36,457 nucleotides of DNA, taken from Gammaproteobacteria bacterium (GTDB taxonomy: Bacteria > Pseudomonadota > Gammaproteobacteria > Ga0077536). A program made the position numbers and the translations under genes. The DNA lies in assembly GCA_009692365.1 (NCBI GenBank), contig SHZJ01000036.1, positions 1 through 36,457 on the forward strand, in the 5' to 3' direction. Numbering within the stretch: position 1 is the stretch's first letter; each line of letters starts with the position of its first letter. Of the stretch, positions 14,997 through 24,165 are shown piece by piece. The notes under the pieces are model-generated. The model made no database searches and was not told where the DNA came from. It saw only the letters and a list, made by a program, of their open reading frames with translations.

Positions 14997-16142
14997 TTAC
15001 AGCGAACGGGAGATCAGTTCTTTCATGATTTCGTTGCTGCCGCCATAGATCATGGCCACTCGGTTATCTGCAAAATAGTGCGCAATGGGGTAGTCCAACA
15101 TATAGCCGTAACCACCATGGAGTTGCAGGCAACGATGGATGGCCTCTTGGGCGCGCTCGGAACACCAGTATTTGGCCATGGAGGCTGTGGCGGAATCGAG
15201 CGTGCCAGCGATGAGTCGGATAATGCAGTCGTCCACAAAAACCCGCGCAATACGCGCCTCGGTGGCGCACTCAACCAGCGTGAAGCGGGGGTGTTGCAAG
15301 GCGAATAATTTCTGGCCAAACGCCTCGCGGGTTTTGACATACTCGACAGTCAGCCGCACCGCCGATTCCATCGCGGCCACGCTTTGCAGACCGATCATCA
15401 AACGCTCGCGTCCCAACTGGCTCATAAGCTGGGAAAAGCCCTGCCCTTCCTGACCGCCGATGATGTTATCGATGGGCACACGCGCATCATCGAAAAACAG
15501 CTCGCAGGTATCCTGCGCCTTCATGCCGATTTTCTTCAGCGGCTGGCCGCGGCGAAAGCCCTCCAGCCCATCGGTTTCAACCAGCAGCAGTGAAATTCCC
15601 TTCGCCCGCTCCGCCGGGTTGGTCTTACACACCAACACGATGAGGTTGGCGTTATAGCCATTGGTGATAAAGGTTTTAGAGCCGTTTACCACGTAGTGGT
15701 CGCCGCTGCGCAGCGCGCGCGTCGTAACGGCCTGCAAGTCCGAACCGGTGCCCGGTTCGGACATCGCAATGGCGGTAATGATGTCGCCGGCCGCCATCCG
15801 GGGTAGGTATTTTTGCTTTTGCTCCTCGGTGGCATAAGCCAGGAGGTAATGCGCGACGATGCTCTGGATAGCGCAACCAAAACCCGACACGCACGCGCGG
15901 CCTAGTTCCTCATAAACGATGGCATCGAAACCAAAATCCCCACCGCCGCCACCGTATTCGGTCGGCACATCAGGGCACAACAAGCCGGTTTCACCGGCCT
16001 GCCGCCACGCCGCAGGATCGGAATGCCCTTGGTCTGTCCAACGCTCACGTTGCGGTACAAATTCGCTCTCCACAAAACGCCGGACGTTGTCCCGAAATAA
16101 AGTGTGCTCTGCGGTCAGCCAAGGCGAGGAATAATCGTGCAT
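14997..16142 (-). CDS. Acyl-CoA dehydrogenase (long-chain/branched type)
   Basis: A 381-residue FAD enzyme forming a trans-2,3 double bond in an acyl-CoA and passing electrons to ETF. GGGAG precedes the ATG. Marks are AIAMSEPGTGSDLQAVTTRA (FAD/substrate loop), VVNGSKTFITNGYNA, QLGRERLMIGLQSVAAME, REAFGQKLFALQ and the end MIYGGSNEIMKELISRSL. Glycine stands where medium-chain enzymes have their catalytic Glu (YEGT), so the base is probably the glutamate in the AAMESAVRL helix, as in LCAD and isovaleryl-CoA dehydrogenase. That fits long or branched substrates. It sits between the thiolase and the ligase on one strand. Confidence 0.92.
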   Translation of the reverse strand: MHDYSSPWLTAEHTLFRDNVRRFVESEFVPQRERWTDQGHSDPAAWRQAGETGLLCPDVPTEYGGGGGDFGFDAIVYEELGRACVSGFGCAIQSIVAHYLLAYATEEQKQKYLPRMAAGDIITAIAMSEPGTGSDLQAVTTRALRSGDHYVVNGSKTFITNGYNANLIVLVCKTNPAERAKGISLLLVETDGLEGFRRGQPLKKIGMKAQDTCELFFDDARVPIDNIIGGQEGQGFSQLMSQLGRERLMIGLQSVAAMESAVRLTVEYVKTREAFGQKLFALQHPRFTLVECATEARIARVFVDDCIIRLIAGTLDSATASMAKYWCSERAQEAIHRCLQLHGGYGYMLDYPIAHYFADNRVAMIYGGSNEIMKELISRSL

Positions 16143-16160
16143 GAGAAACTCCCGAAACTG

Positions 16161-16185
16161 ACCGCCGCGAGCAAGACACGGCGGT
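16161..16185. terminator. Stem-loop between thiolase and acyl-CoA dehydrogenase
   Basis: ACCGCCG (16161-16167) pairs exactly with CGGCGGT (16179-16185) around an 11-base loop in the 63-base gap after the thiolase stop. There is no T-run. It could be a weak terminator or an mRNA-stabilising hairpin that sets different levels for the two genes. Confidence 0.4.
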
Positions 16186-16205
16186 GGGTGGGGATGGCGA
16201 TGCCT

Positions 16206-17408
16206 TTAAGTGGCATGCAGTCCGAGTATCGAGACACTGGCCACGTTACGGAACGGATGACCGCCCAGATTGTGGGTGAGGCCGATGGTCGGGCTGCCAA
16301 CTTGACGCTCCCCCGCGCGTCCTAACAGCTGCAGGTACATCTCGTAGGCCATCCGCAGCCCGGTAGCGCCGATGGGGTGACCAAAACATTTCAGCCCACC
16401 GTCGACCTGACAAGGAATCGCGCCATCGCGGTCAAACACGCCGTCCAGAATATCCTTGCTTGCACCACCCTCCGGAGAAATACCCAAGTCCTCCATGACC
16501 ACCAATTCGGTGACAGAAAAACAATCGTGGACTTCCATCATGCTGATTTCGGCACGCGGGTTGGTAATCCCGGCTTCTTGATAGGCCCGCTTGGCCGCCA
16601 CCCGGGTGGTGAGCAGATAAGAGCCGTCCCAACTGGTATTGGACATTTCGAGGCCGTTGCTCGGCGCGAGTTGCAGCGCTTTCACGGTCACGACGTCTTT
16701 AAAACCCATCGCGCGCGCTTTCTCGACCGTCGTCACGATGGCGCAGGCAGCGCCGTCGCTCACGCCACAGCAATCCAGCAAGCCCAACGGGAACGCCACG
16801 ATAGCGGCTTTGAGCGCATCGTCTTCGGTAATGCGCTTACGCAAATGTGCCTTAGGGTTGAGCAGCCCGTTCTCGTGGCTCTTTACCGAGACATGCGCCA
16901 TGGCGCGCTTGAGGTCTTGCATGGGGATTTTGTGCTTGGCAGCGTAAGCGCTGGCCAGCTGCGCAAACGCGCCCGGCGCCGTGGCGTTCGGCAACCAGAG
17001 GTCGTCGAAAGTCCCTTTGGTGCGTTCGGGCAAGCCGGCGTAGCCGGTGTCCTTGAGCTTCTCCACCCCCATCGCCAGCGCCACATCGCACGCGCCGGCC
17101 GCCACCGCATAGACCGCGCCGCGCAGTGCTTCGGTGCCCGTCGCGCACATGTTTTCTACCCGGGTCACGGGAATATTGGGGAGGCGCAAACTCAGCGACA
17201 GCGGCAGCGCCGATTTACCCGCGCTCTGTTCTTGAAAAAACAAGCCCAGCCAGGCCATTTCAATTTCTTCACGCGCTATGCCGGCATCGGCCAACGCTTC
17301 CTTGAAGGCTTCCAGAATCAGTTCTTCGGGTCCACAGTCCCAGCGCTCGCCAAATTTTGAACAGCCCATCCCAATGATGGCGACCTTGTCTTTAATGCCC
17401 TTGGCCAT
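16206..17408 (-). CDS. Thiolase-family protein (acetyl-CoA acetyltransferase / SCP-x type)
   Basis: A 400-residue thiolase superfamily member. The nucleophile is C88 (ENMCATGTEALRGA). HDCFSVTELV, GGLKCFGHPIGATGLRM and LTHNLGGHP follow in the usual order; the second of these carries the His region of SCP-x/archaeal-type thiolases. AAGGA precedes the ATG. It starts 25 bases after the HMG-CoA-synthase-like/DUF35 fusion. In archaea a thiolase, an HMG-CoA synthase and a DUF35 protein form one channelling complex; in actinobacterial sterol breakdown a thiolase-like aldolase pairs with a DUF35 protein. So this enzyme may act with the fusion, as a thiolase or an aldolase. Confidence 0.85.
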   Translation of the reverse strand: MAKGIKDKVAIIGMGCSKFGERWDCGPEELILEAFKEALADAGIAREEIEMAWLGLFFQEQSAGKSALPLSLSLRLPNIPVTRVENMCATGTEALRGAVYAVAAGACDVALAMGVEKLKDTGYAGLPERTKGTFDDLWLPNATAPGAFAQLASAYAAKHKIPMQDLKRAMAHVSVKSHENGLLNPKAHLRKRITEDDALKAAIVAFPLGLLDCCGVSDGAACAIVTTVEKARAMGFKDVVTVKALQLAPSNGLEMSNTSWDGSYLLTTRVAAKRAYQEAGITNPRAEISMMEVHDCFSVTELVVMEDLGISPEGGASKDILDGVFDRDGAIPCQVDGGLKCFGHPIGATGLRMAYEMYLQLLGRAGERQVGSPTIGLTHNLGGHPFRNVASVSILGLHAT

Positions 17409-17433
17409 GATGAATTCCTTGTTGCGGGATCAA

Positions 17434-18867
17434 TTAGGCCAGCAAGGGTGCCGGCTTCCAAAAATATCGTCGAAACTGTCGACGGTTGTCAAAATCTTTG
17501 ATGCGGAAAACCATCCGCACTTCACTGCCTACTTGTACGCCACCGGGGGCGAAGTCGGTGAACTCCAACATGCAGTTCGCACCGTCGGCGTATTCCACGT
17601 TGCCGTAGATATAAGGCGGCAGCGGTGTGTAGGCGAGCCAGTCTTCGGTATAGGATTTCACCCGGCCAATGAGCTCCGCCAAACTCTCGGGCACCTGAGC
17701 ATCCATCGCCGCGCATTTCACGCAGATCTGGCTACGCGGGTATTGCAACGTATTACAGGCGCTGCAGCGTCCGCCCATCATGGCCGTGATGTCTTGGCGT
17801 CGGCGGTAGAAAGCGGATTGCGAGGTGCGATTGTCGCGCTCTGAGCGCATGCCGAAGTCGATCTGGAGGCGGTCGCGCAGGGACAAAAACATCGTGTAGT
17901 TGTCGATCACGCGCTTCTGCGCGAGATAGCGTGCCGGCCCGCGCGAGCCCTGCAGGGCGGCCAGCTTGGGGGTGGTTTTGATCACCAGCGCATCGGCCCC
18001 TTGACCAAATCCCACCACTAAGAGCGTTTCGCCGGGGACCGCCGTTTCCAGCGCAAAACTCAGCATCAACAGGGGGTGCGCGGCACCGCAGTCACCCACC
18101 TGCCCGGCGAGTGGGTCGACTAGGCGGTCCTCATTGACCCCCAGCAGCTTGGCGAGTCCTTTGGCAACGGTGGCCGTGGCCGGAATAATGAACCGATGCA
18201 CTTCGGCGAGTTCGATGCCCGCGCTCAAGGCGGCCGCCCGCACCGCCCGCGGGATGATTTTGTTGTAGCCCTCTTCGCGGATCCAGCGTTCTTCCATTGC
18301 GTAGTCGTAGTCGGCGTCCGCCGAGCGGTACTGATCCACCAAGTCTTCGTGCACCGAGGCTGCGCCCTGCACGGTGGCAATGGGTTCGCCCTCCCCGAAT
18401 AACAGGGCAGCTGCGGCATGGCCGTAGAGCATTTCCTGCGGGCTACCGGGGCGGGTTTCGCGACAATCTGCAGCCAGCAGCAGCGTCGCGGGGCCGGTGG
18501 GAGCCACGCCCAAGCGCAGCAGCGCGCTGGTGCCCGCGCGCCGGCTACCGCTGAGATCCTCGGTGGTCACCGTCGCCGGCAAACGCAGGGCATCGGCTAC
18601 CACACCACTATTGCTGCGGTCGGCAAACGGCAGGGTGGTGGATGCCAACTGGAGCTGCGCGACCTCACGGGGAAAACCCTGCAGGCAGTCGCGGGCTGCT
18701 TCAACCGCCAAAGTCAGGCTGTCTTCGTCCCAGTTGGCGAAGGCTCGTTCACCTTTTGCCAGTCCTTTCGCCGCGGGCACCGCCCAAGCAATAGCCTGTG
18801 CAATGGCCTGACGGTTGATGCGTAGCGTGGGCACGTAGCCCCCGAAGGAAAGGATGCCATAGCTCAT
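17434..18867 (-). CDS. HMG-CoA-synthase-like protein fused to a DUF35 zinc-ribbon/OB domain
   Basis: A 477-residue fusion. Residues 1-340 are a KAS III/HMG-CoA-synthase-like thiolase fold (GILSFGGYVPTLRI, DCGAAHPLLMLSFALE, LLVVGFGQGADAL). Residues 360-477 are DUF35: a rubredoxin-like zinc ribbon with C368, C371, C382 and C385, then an OB fold. At the catalytic cysteine of HMG-CoA synthase (EAC-Y/T context) this protein has SGSRRAGTSAL, so R109 replaces Cys. It therefore probably cannot form the usual acyl-enzyme; it could bind or relay acyl-CoA for the neighbouring thiolase, 25 bases downstream. A perfect TATAAT lies 66-71 bases before its start, making it first in the operon. Confidence 0.83.
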   Translation of the reverse strand: MSYGILSFGGYVPTLRINRQAIAQAIAWAVPAAKGLAKGERAFANWDEDSLTLAVEAARDCLQGFPREVAQLQLASTTLPFADRSNSGVVADALRLPATVTTEDLSGSRRAGTSALLRLGVAPTGPATLLLAADCRETRPGSPQEMLYGHAAAALLFGEGEPIATVQGAASVHEDLVDQYRSADADYDYAMEERWIREEGYNKIIPRAVRAAALSAGIELAEVHRFIIPATATVAKGLAKLLGVNEDRLVDPLAGQVGDCGAAHPLLMLSFALETAVPGETLLVVGFGQGADALVIKTTPKLAALQGSRGPARYLAQKRVIDNYTMFLSLRDRLQIDFGMRSERDNRTSQSAFYRRRQDITAMMGGRCSACNTLQYPRSQICVKCAAMDAQVPESLAELIGRVKSYTEDWLAYTPLPPYIYGNVEYADGANCMLEFTDFAPGGVQVGSEVRMVFRIKDFDNRRQFRRYFWKPAPLLA

Positions 18868-18932
18868 GGGGGTGCTTTCTCTGTGCTGATTTGGGCGGTG
18901 CCGACCGCCAGCATTGGGCTCGGCGCTGGCCG

Positions 18933-18938
18933 ATTATA
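18933..18938 (-). promoter_or_regulatory. Perfect -10 hexamer upstream of the HMGCS-like operon
   Basis: TATAAT on the minus strand in context CGTATAATC, with no good -35 at the normal distance. It shares the flanking bases with the hexamer before the MaoC operon, so both halves of the block may be driven by like promoters. Confidence 0.5.
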
Positions 18939-19060
18939 CGAGCGAGTTGCCGCCCCGTGGGAAGTACGTGCAGACCGCCCGGATTAAACCCGCCTGGAGC
19001 GGCCCTCACCCACCACCAGCGCGGCCCACCGCGGCCAACGCCACCCGCCGTCTTAATTTA

Positions 19061-19089
19061 GTCACATTCGCGTCACATTTGAAACTCAT
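19061..19089 (+). promoter_or_regulatory. Candidate Pho box before the tandem porins
   Basis: GTCACAT occurs at 19061-19067 and again at 19072-19078, an 11-base period with a 4-base spacer. A weaker third copy (AACTCAT) follows at 19083-19089. Seven-base direct repeats every 11 bases are the layout of PhoB sites (CTGTCAT-N4-CTGTCAT), and the bases are similar. It ends 65 bases before the GTG of an OprP/O-type porin, a known Pho-regulon family. Confidence 0.5.
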
Positions 19090-19153
19090 GCTTCGCCCGC
19101 AGTACTCATCAACTCAACCGTTGTTTTCAACGTCGGAAAAGGATCTCTAACCC

Positions 19154-20647
19154 GTGCATATCCCACCAAAACCAATCCGGACCGCATTAACTCTCGGGCT
19201 AGCGTTGGCTTTTACCAGTGCGCCCGTTTTCGCCACGAACGATGCCATGTTGCAGTTGCTAGCGGCCTTGCACAAGAAAGGCACTATCGATGACGAAACC
19301 TATCAGGCCATTTTGCTGTCGGCGCGCGCCGACGAAGAACAAAATGCTGCGGCCGGTGCGGACGTCGCCAAAAAAGTCGACCAATCCCTAGCGCAACTCG
19401 GCACGCCGGCGCTCAGCCCGGGCAAGTACGAAATCAAGGACAAAACCGGCGATTTCGCCTGGCGCACGATCGGCCGCATTCAGTACGACAATGCTTTCTT
19501 TGACAACAACGGGAAGTTTAAATCTGCGGACGTCAACCAGTTCAGACGGGTGCGCATGGGCGTCGCGGGCACCATCGCGACCAACTGGAAATTTAAACTC
19601 GAATACGATTTTCGCGAACTCGACACCGGCATCGCAGGACTCAAAGACGCCTACATCGAGTACATCGGTAAACTGCCGGGCATCGACCCGATCAAACACC
19701 CTACCGACATCAAAATTGGGCAATCCCTCGAACCGTTTAGTTTTGAGTTGATCAATAGCTCCAATAACGCCCTGTTTACCGAACGGGCATTGCCGGTCAA
19801 TGTCTTAGGCAACTTCGTGGGCGAGCGCAACCCGGGTCTGAAGCTGACCACCTGGGGCGAGAGCTGGACCGCCGCGGCAGGCCTCTTCGCCACCCGTCAG
19901 CAAGAAACCGTCAGCGGGGTGAACTGTACCCTCCCAACCGGCTCGGCCTTTAAGGCAGGCGCTAAATTTACCTGCAGCGGCGGTGTGGAAGACACCCCAC
20001 CGCGTGCTTTCAACGATGGCTACGCGGGCACCGTACGCGGTACTTACGCGCCGTGGCACGATGGCGGACACGTACTGCACTTGGGCTCGGCGTTTTCCTA
20101 TCGAGATTTCGCCAACAACACCACCGTGCAACTGCGCGAGCGCATGGAGGTCAACGAGACTTCCGTGCGCCTCATTGATACCGGCACTTTTAAGGCCGAT
20201 GACTTCCTGCGCTGGAACGCGGAACTGGCAGTCGTCCAGGGCCCGTTCACTTTTCAGGGCGAATACCTGCTGCTCAAGACCCACGCGCCAACCAAAAACG
20301 ACCCCATGTTTACCGGCTACTACGTGTCAGCCGGCTGGTTCCTTACCGGCGAGGCACGGCCCTACAAGTTTCAGGAGGGTATTTTTGACAGCGTCAAACC
20401 CAACTCCATCGTGGGCAAAGGCGGTATTGGGGCTTGGGAAATCGTCACGCGTTACAGCAGCGCCGACCTCAATGACGAACTCATCACCGGCGGGCAAGAG
20501 AACAACTGGACCTTCGGCGTGAACTGGTACCCAGCGCCCAACATTCGGTTTATGGCCGATTACATCAAAGTGCTCGAGGTTAAAGGTGGTGCGTTTGCGA
20601 ACAGCACGCCCGCGGCCTTAGTGCTGCGCTCCGCGGTCTTCTGGTAG
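19154..20647 (+). CDS. OprP/OprO-like phosphate-selective porin, first tandem copy
   Basis: A 497-residue outer-membrane porin. The start is GTG at 19154 (AAGGAT upstream); an in-frame ATG at 19088 is cut off by a stop. A signal peptide ends at VFA-T (about residue 27). A short helical region LQLLAALHKKGTIDDETYQA follows, as in many OprP/O relatives that trimerise through it. The barrel begins at FAWRTIGRIQYDNAFF, and the chain ends in aromatic VFW as barrels do. GTIATNWKFKLEYDF and IKIGQSLEPFSFE are conserved family stretches. The second copy downstream is very similar over the whole length and even past the stop. Substrate may be phosphate, polyphosphate or another anion; the Pho-like box supports phosphate. 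Confidence 0.88.
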   Translation: MHIPPKPIRTALTLGLALAFTSAPVFATNDAMLQLLAALHKKGTIDDETYQAILLSARADEEQNAAAGADVAKKVDQSLAQLGTPALSPGKYEIKDKTGDFAWRTIGRIQYDNAFFDNNGKFKSADVNQFRRVRMGVAGTIATNWKFKLEYDFRELDTGIAGLKDAYIEYIGKLPGIDPIKHPTDIKIGQSLEPFSFELINSSNNALFTERALPVNVLGNFVGERNPGLKLTTWGESWTAAAGLFATRQQETVSGVNCTLPTGSAFKAGAKFTCSGGVEDTPPRAFNDGYAGTVRGTYAPWHDGGHVLHLGSAFSYRDFANNTTVQLRERMEVNETSVRLIDTGTFKADDFLRWNAELAVVQGPFTFQGEYLLLKTHAPTKNDPMFTGYYVSAGWFLTGEARPYKFQEGIFDSVKPNSIVGKGGIGAWEIVTRYSSADLNDELITGGQENNWTFGVNWYPAPNIRFMADYIKVLEVKGGAFANSTPAALVLRSAVFW

Positions 20648-20661
20648 CCCGCAACGGCTTG

Positions 20662-20687
20662 AGGCCGGGGACACTTAGCCCCGGCCT
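20662..20687 (+). terminator. Hairpin between the two porin genes
   Basis: AGGCCGGGG (20662-20670) and CCCCGGCCT (20679-20687) form a perfect 9-base stem with an 8-base loop, 15 bases after the first porin stop. There is no long T-run. It is a likely terminator or attenuator lowering expression of the second porin. Confidence 0.6.
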
Positions 20688-20857
20688 TGACGCTTGCCGA
20701 TACAGCGGCGTTCGGCATGATTGAAAACCCCTCCACCCGCGGTGCGGTTTTCCCGATGGCCAAACGCGATGCTCCAATACAGCGGGCTGGCACCGGCATG
20801 CCAGCGCGCTGCTCTGCCCGCAAAGCGCCTCGATTGGTGGTCTCCGCCACGGCCCAA

Positions 20858-22375
20858 ATGGCTCCCCAGCCGCCTCGGCCCGGACAAATTTTTTGCAAAA
20901 AAACCCAGACTGCCTTAAGCCTTGGACTGGCTTTGGCCCTGGCCAGCGGGCCGGTTTTTGCCACCAATACCGCGATGCTGCAGTTGTTGTCCGCCTTGCA
21001 CAAGAAGGGCACTATCGATGACGAAACCTATCAGGCCATTTTACTGACTGCGCGTGCCGATGAAGAACAAAATACGGTGGTCAGCGCCGAGGTGGCGAAA
21101 AAGGTAGACCAATCATTGGTGCAGTTGGGTACCCCCGTACTTAGCCCCGGCAAATTCGAAATCAAGGACAAACCCGGCGCTTTCGTCTGGCGCACGATCG
21201 GCCGCGTGCAGTACGACAATGCTTTTTTCGACAACAACGGAAGCTTTAAAGCCAGCGACGACAACCAATTTCGCCGGGTGCGGCTGGGCGTGATGGGCAC
21301 CGTCGCGACCAACTGGAAATTTAAGGTCGAGTACGATTTGCGCGAAGTCGACACCGGCATCGCGGGACTTAAAGATGCCTACATCGAGTACATCGGCAAA
21401 CTGCCGGGCCTCGACCCCATCAAACACCCCACCGACATCAAAATTGGGCAGTCTTACGAGCCGTTTAGCTTCGAGCTGCTCAATGGCTCCAATAACGCGC
21501 TGTGTACGGAGCGCGCGTTGCCGGCCAATGCCCTCAGCAGCTTTCTGGGTGAGCGCAACCCGGGCTTAAAAGTGACCACTTGGGGTGAAAGCTGGACCGC
21601 CGCAGCAGGTCTTTTCGGCACTCGCCAACAAGAGACCATCACCGCCGTGAACTGTACGCTCCCCACCGGCGCCAACTTTAAGGCGGGGGCTAAATTCACC
21701 TGTAGCTACGGCGCCGAAGACACCCCACCGCGCGCCTTCAACGAGGGCTACGCCAGCACCGTACGCGGCACTTACGCCCCGTGGCACAAGGCCGGGCACG
21801 TGCTGCACTTAGGCTCGGCGTTTTCTTATCGCGATTTCGCCAACCACAACCTCCTGCGCTTACGCGACCGCATGGAAGTCCACGAAACCTCCATTCGCCT
21901 CGTCGATACTGGCGATTTCAAAGCCGATGATTTCCTACGCTGGAACGCCGAACTGATGGTCATCGAAGGATCGTTCACCTTCCAAGGCGAGTATTTAGGG
22001 TTAAAAGCCCATGCACCGAGCGTGCAGGACCCCATGTTTACGGGCTATTACGTCTCCGCCGGCTGGTTCCTCACCGGCGAGTCGCGGCCGTACAAGTTTC
22101 AGGAAGGTATTTTTGACAGCGTGACGCCGAGCTCTATCGCGGGCGAAGGCGGCATCGGTGCGTGGGAAGTCGTCACCCGCTATAGCAGCACCGACCTCAC
22201 GGATGGGCTGGTCCAAGGTGGCCAAGAGAACAACTGGAGTTTCGGCCTGAACTGGTACCCGGCACCTAATATTCGCTTCATGGCGGATTACAGCAAAGTG
22301 CTTGAAGTGAAAGGCGGGCTGTTTGCTAACAGCACACCCTCGGCTCTGGTGCTGCGTTCCGCAGTCTTCTGGTAG
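20858..22375 (+). CDS. OprP/OprO-like porin, second tandem copy
   Basis: A 505-residue paralogue of the preceding porin. The ATG at 20858 is the last in-frame ATG before the signal sequence (TALSLGLALALASGPVFA), but it has no clear ribosome-binding site and gives a long N-region. A rare ATT start at 20888 would give a tidier signal peptide, or the original start has been lost. The mature part repeats the first copy (LHKKGTIDDETYQAIL, FDNNGSFKASDDNQFRRVR) and ends VFW. Differences cluster in loops. One site reads LCTERALP where copy one has LFTERALP, adding a cysteine to the barrel. Duplicate porins with diverged loops may take different anions. Confidence 0.85.
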   Translation: MAPQPPRPGQIFCKKTQTALSLGLALALASGPVFATNTAMLQLLSALHKKGTIDDETYQAILLTARADEEQNTVVSAEVAKKVDQSLVQLGTPVLSPGKFEIKDKPGAFVWRTIGRVQYDNAFFDNNGSFKASDDNQFRRVRLGVMGTVATNWKFKVEYDLREVDTGIAGLKDAYIEYIGKLPGLDPIKHPTDIKIGQSYEPFSFELLNGSNNALCTERALPANALSSFLGERNPGLKVTTWGESWTAAAGLFGTRQQETITAVNCTLPTGANFKAGAKFTCSYGAEDTPPRAFNEGYASTVRGTYAPWHKAGHVLHLGSAFSYRDFANHNLLRLRDRMEVHETSIRLVDTGDFKADDFLRWNAELMVIEGSFTFQGEYLGLKAHAPSVQDPMFTGYYVSAGWFLTGESRPYKFQEGIFDSVTPSSIAGEGGIGAWEVVTRYSSTDLTDGLVQGGQENNWSFGLNWYPAPNIRFMADYSKVLEVKGGLFANSTPSALVLRSAVFW

Positions 22376-22400
22376 CCCGCAACGACACGGGGGCTGGGAG

Positions 22401-22421
22401 CCGACGGCCGTTGGCCGTCGG
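22401..22421 (+). terminator. Terminator hairpin after the second porin
   Basis: CCGACGGCC and GGCCGTCGG form a perfect 9-base stem with a 3-base loop, 25 bases after the porin stop and 59 bases before EttA. There is no strong T-run. Confidence 0.65.
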
Positions 22422-22480
22422 TTGTGCATGCCCCGGCGATGGGGATAATACGAGTTTGCCCCCGTGATGCGATTTCCCCA

Positions 22481-24157
<1,677 letters not shown>

Positions 24158-24165
24158 GGTCTGCC

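Larger units (their letters stand above)
19154..22390 (+). repeat. Tandem gene duplication of the porin
   Basis: Two copies of about 1.5 kb lie head to tail. Similarity covers the coding region from the signal peptide onward and continues past both stops (the same twelve bases starting at the stop codon, TAGCCCGCAACG, follow each reading frame). The 5' leaders differ completely, so the duplication did not carry the Pho-like box. Confidence 0.85.
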
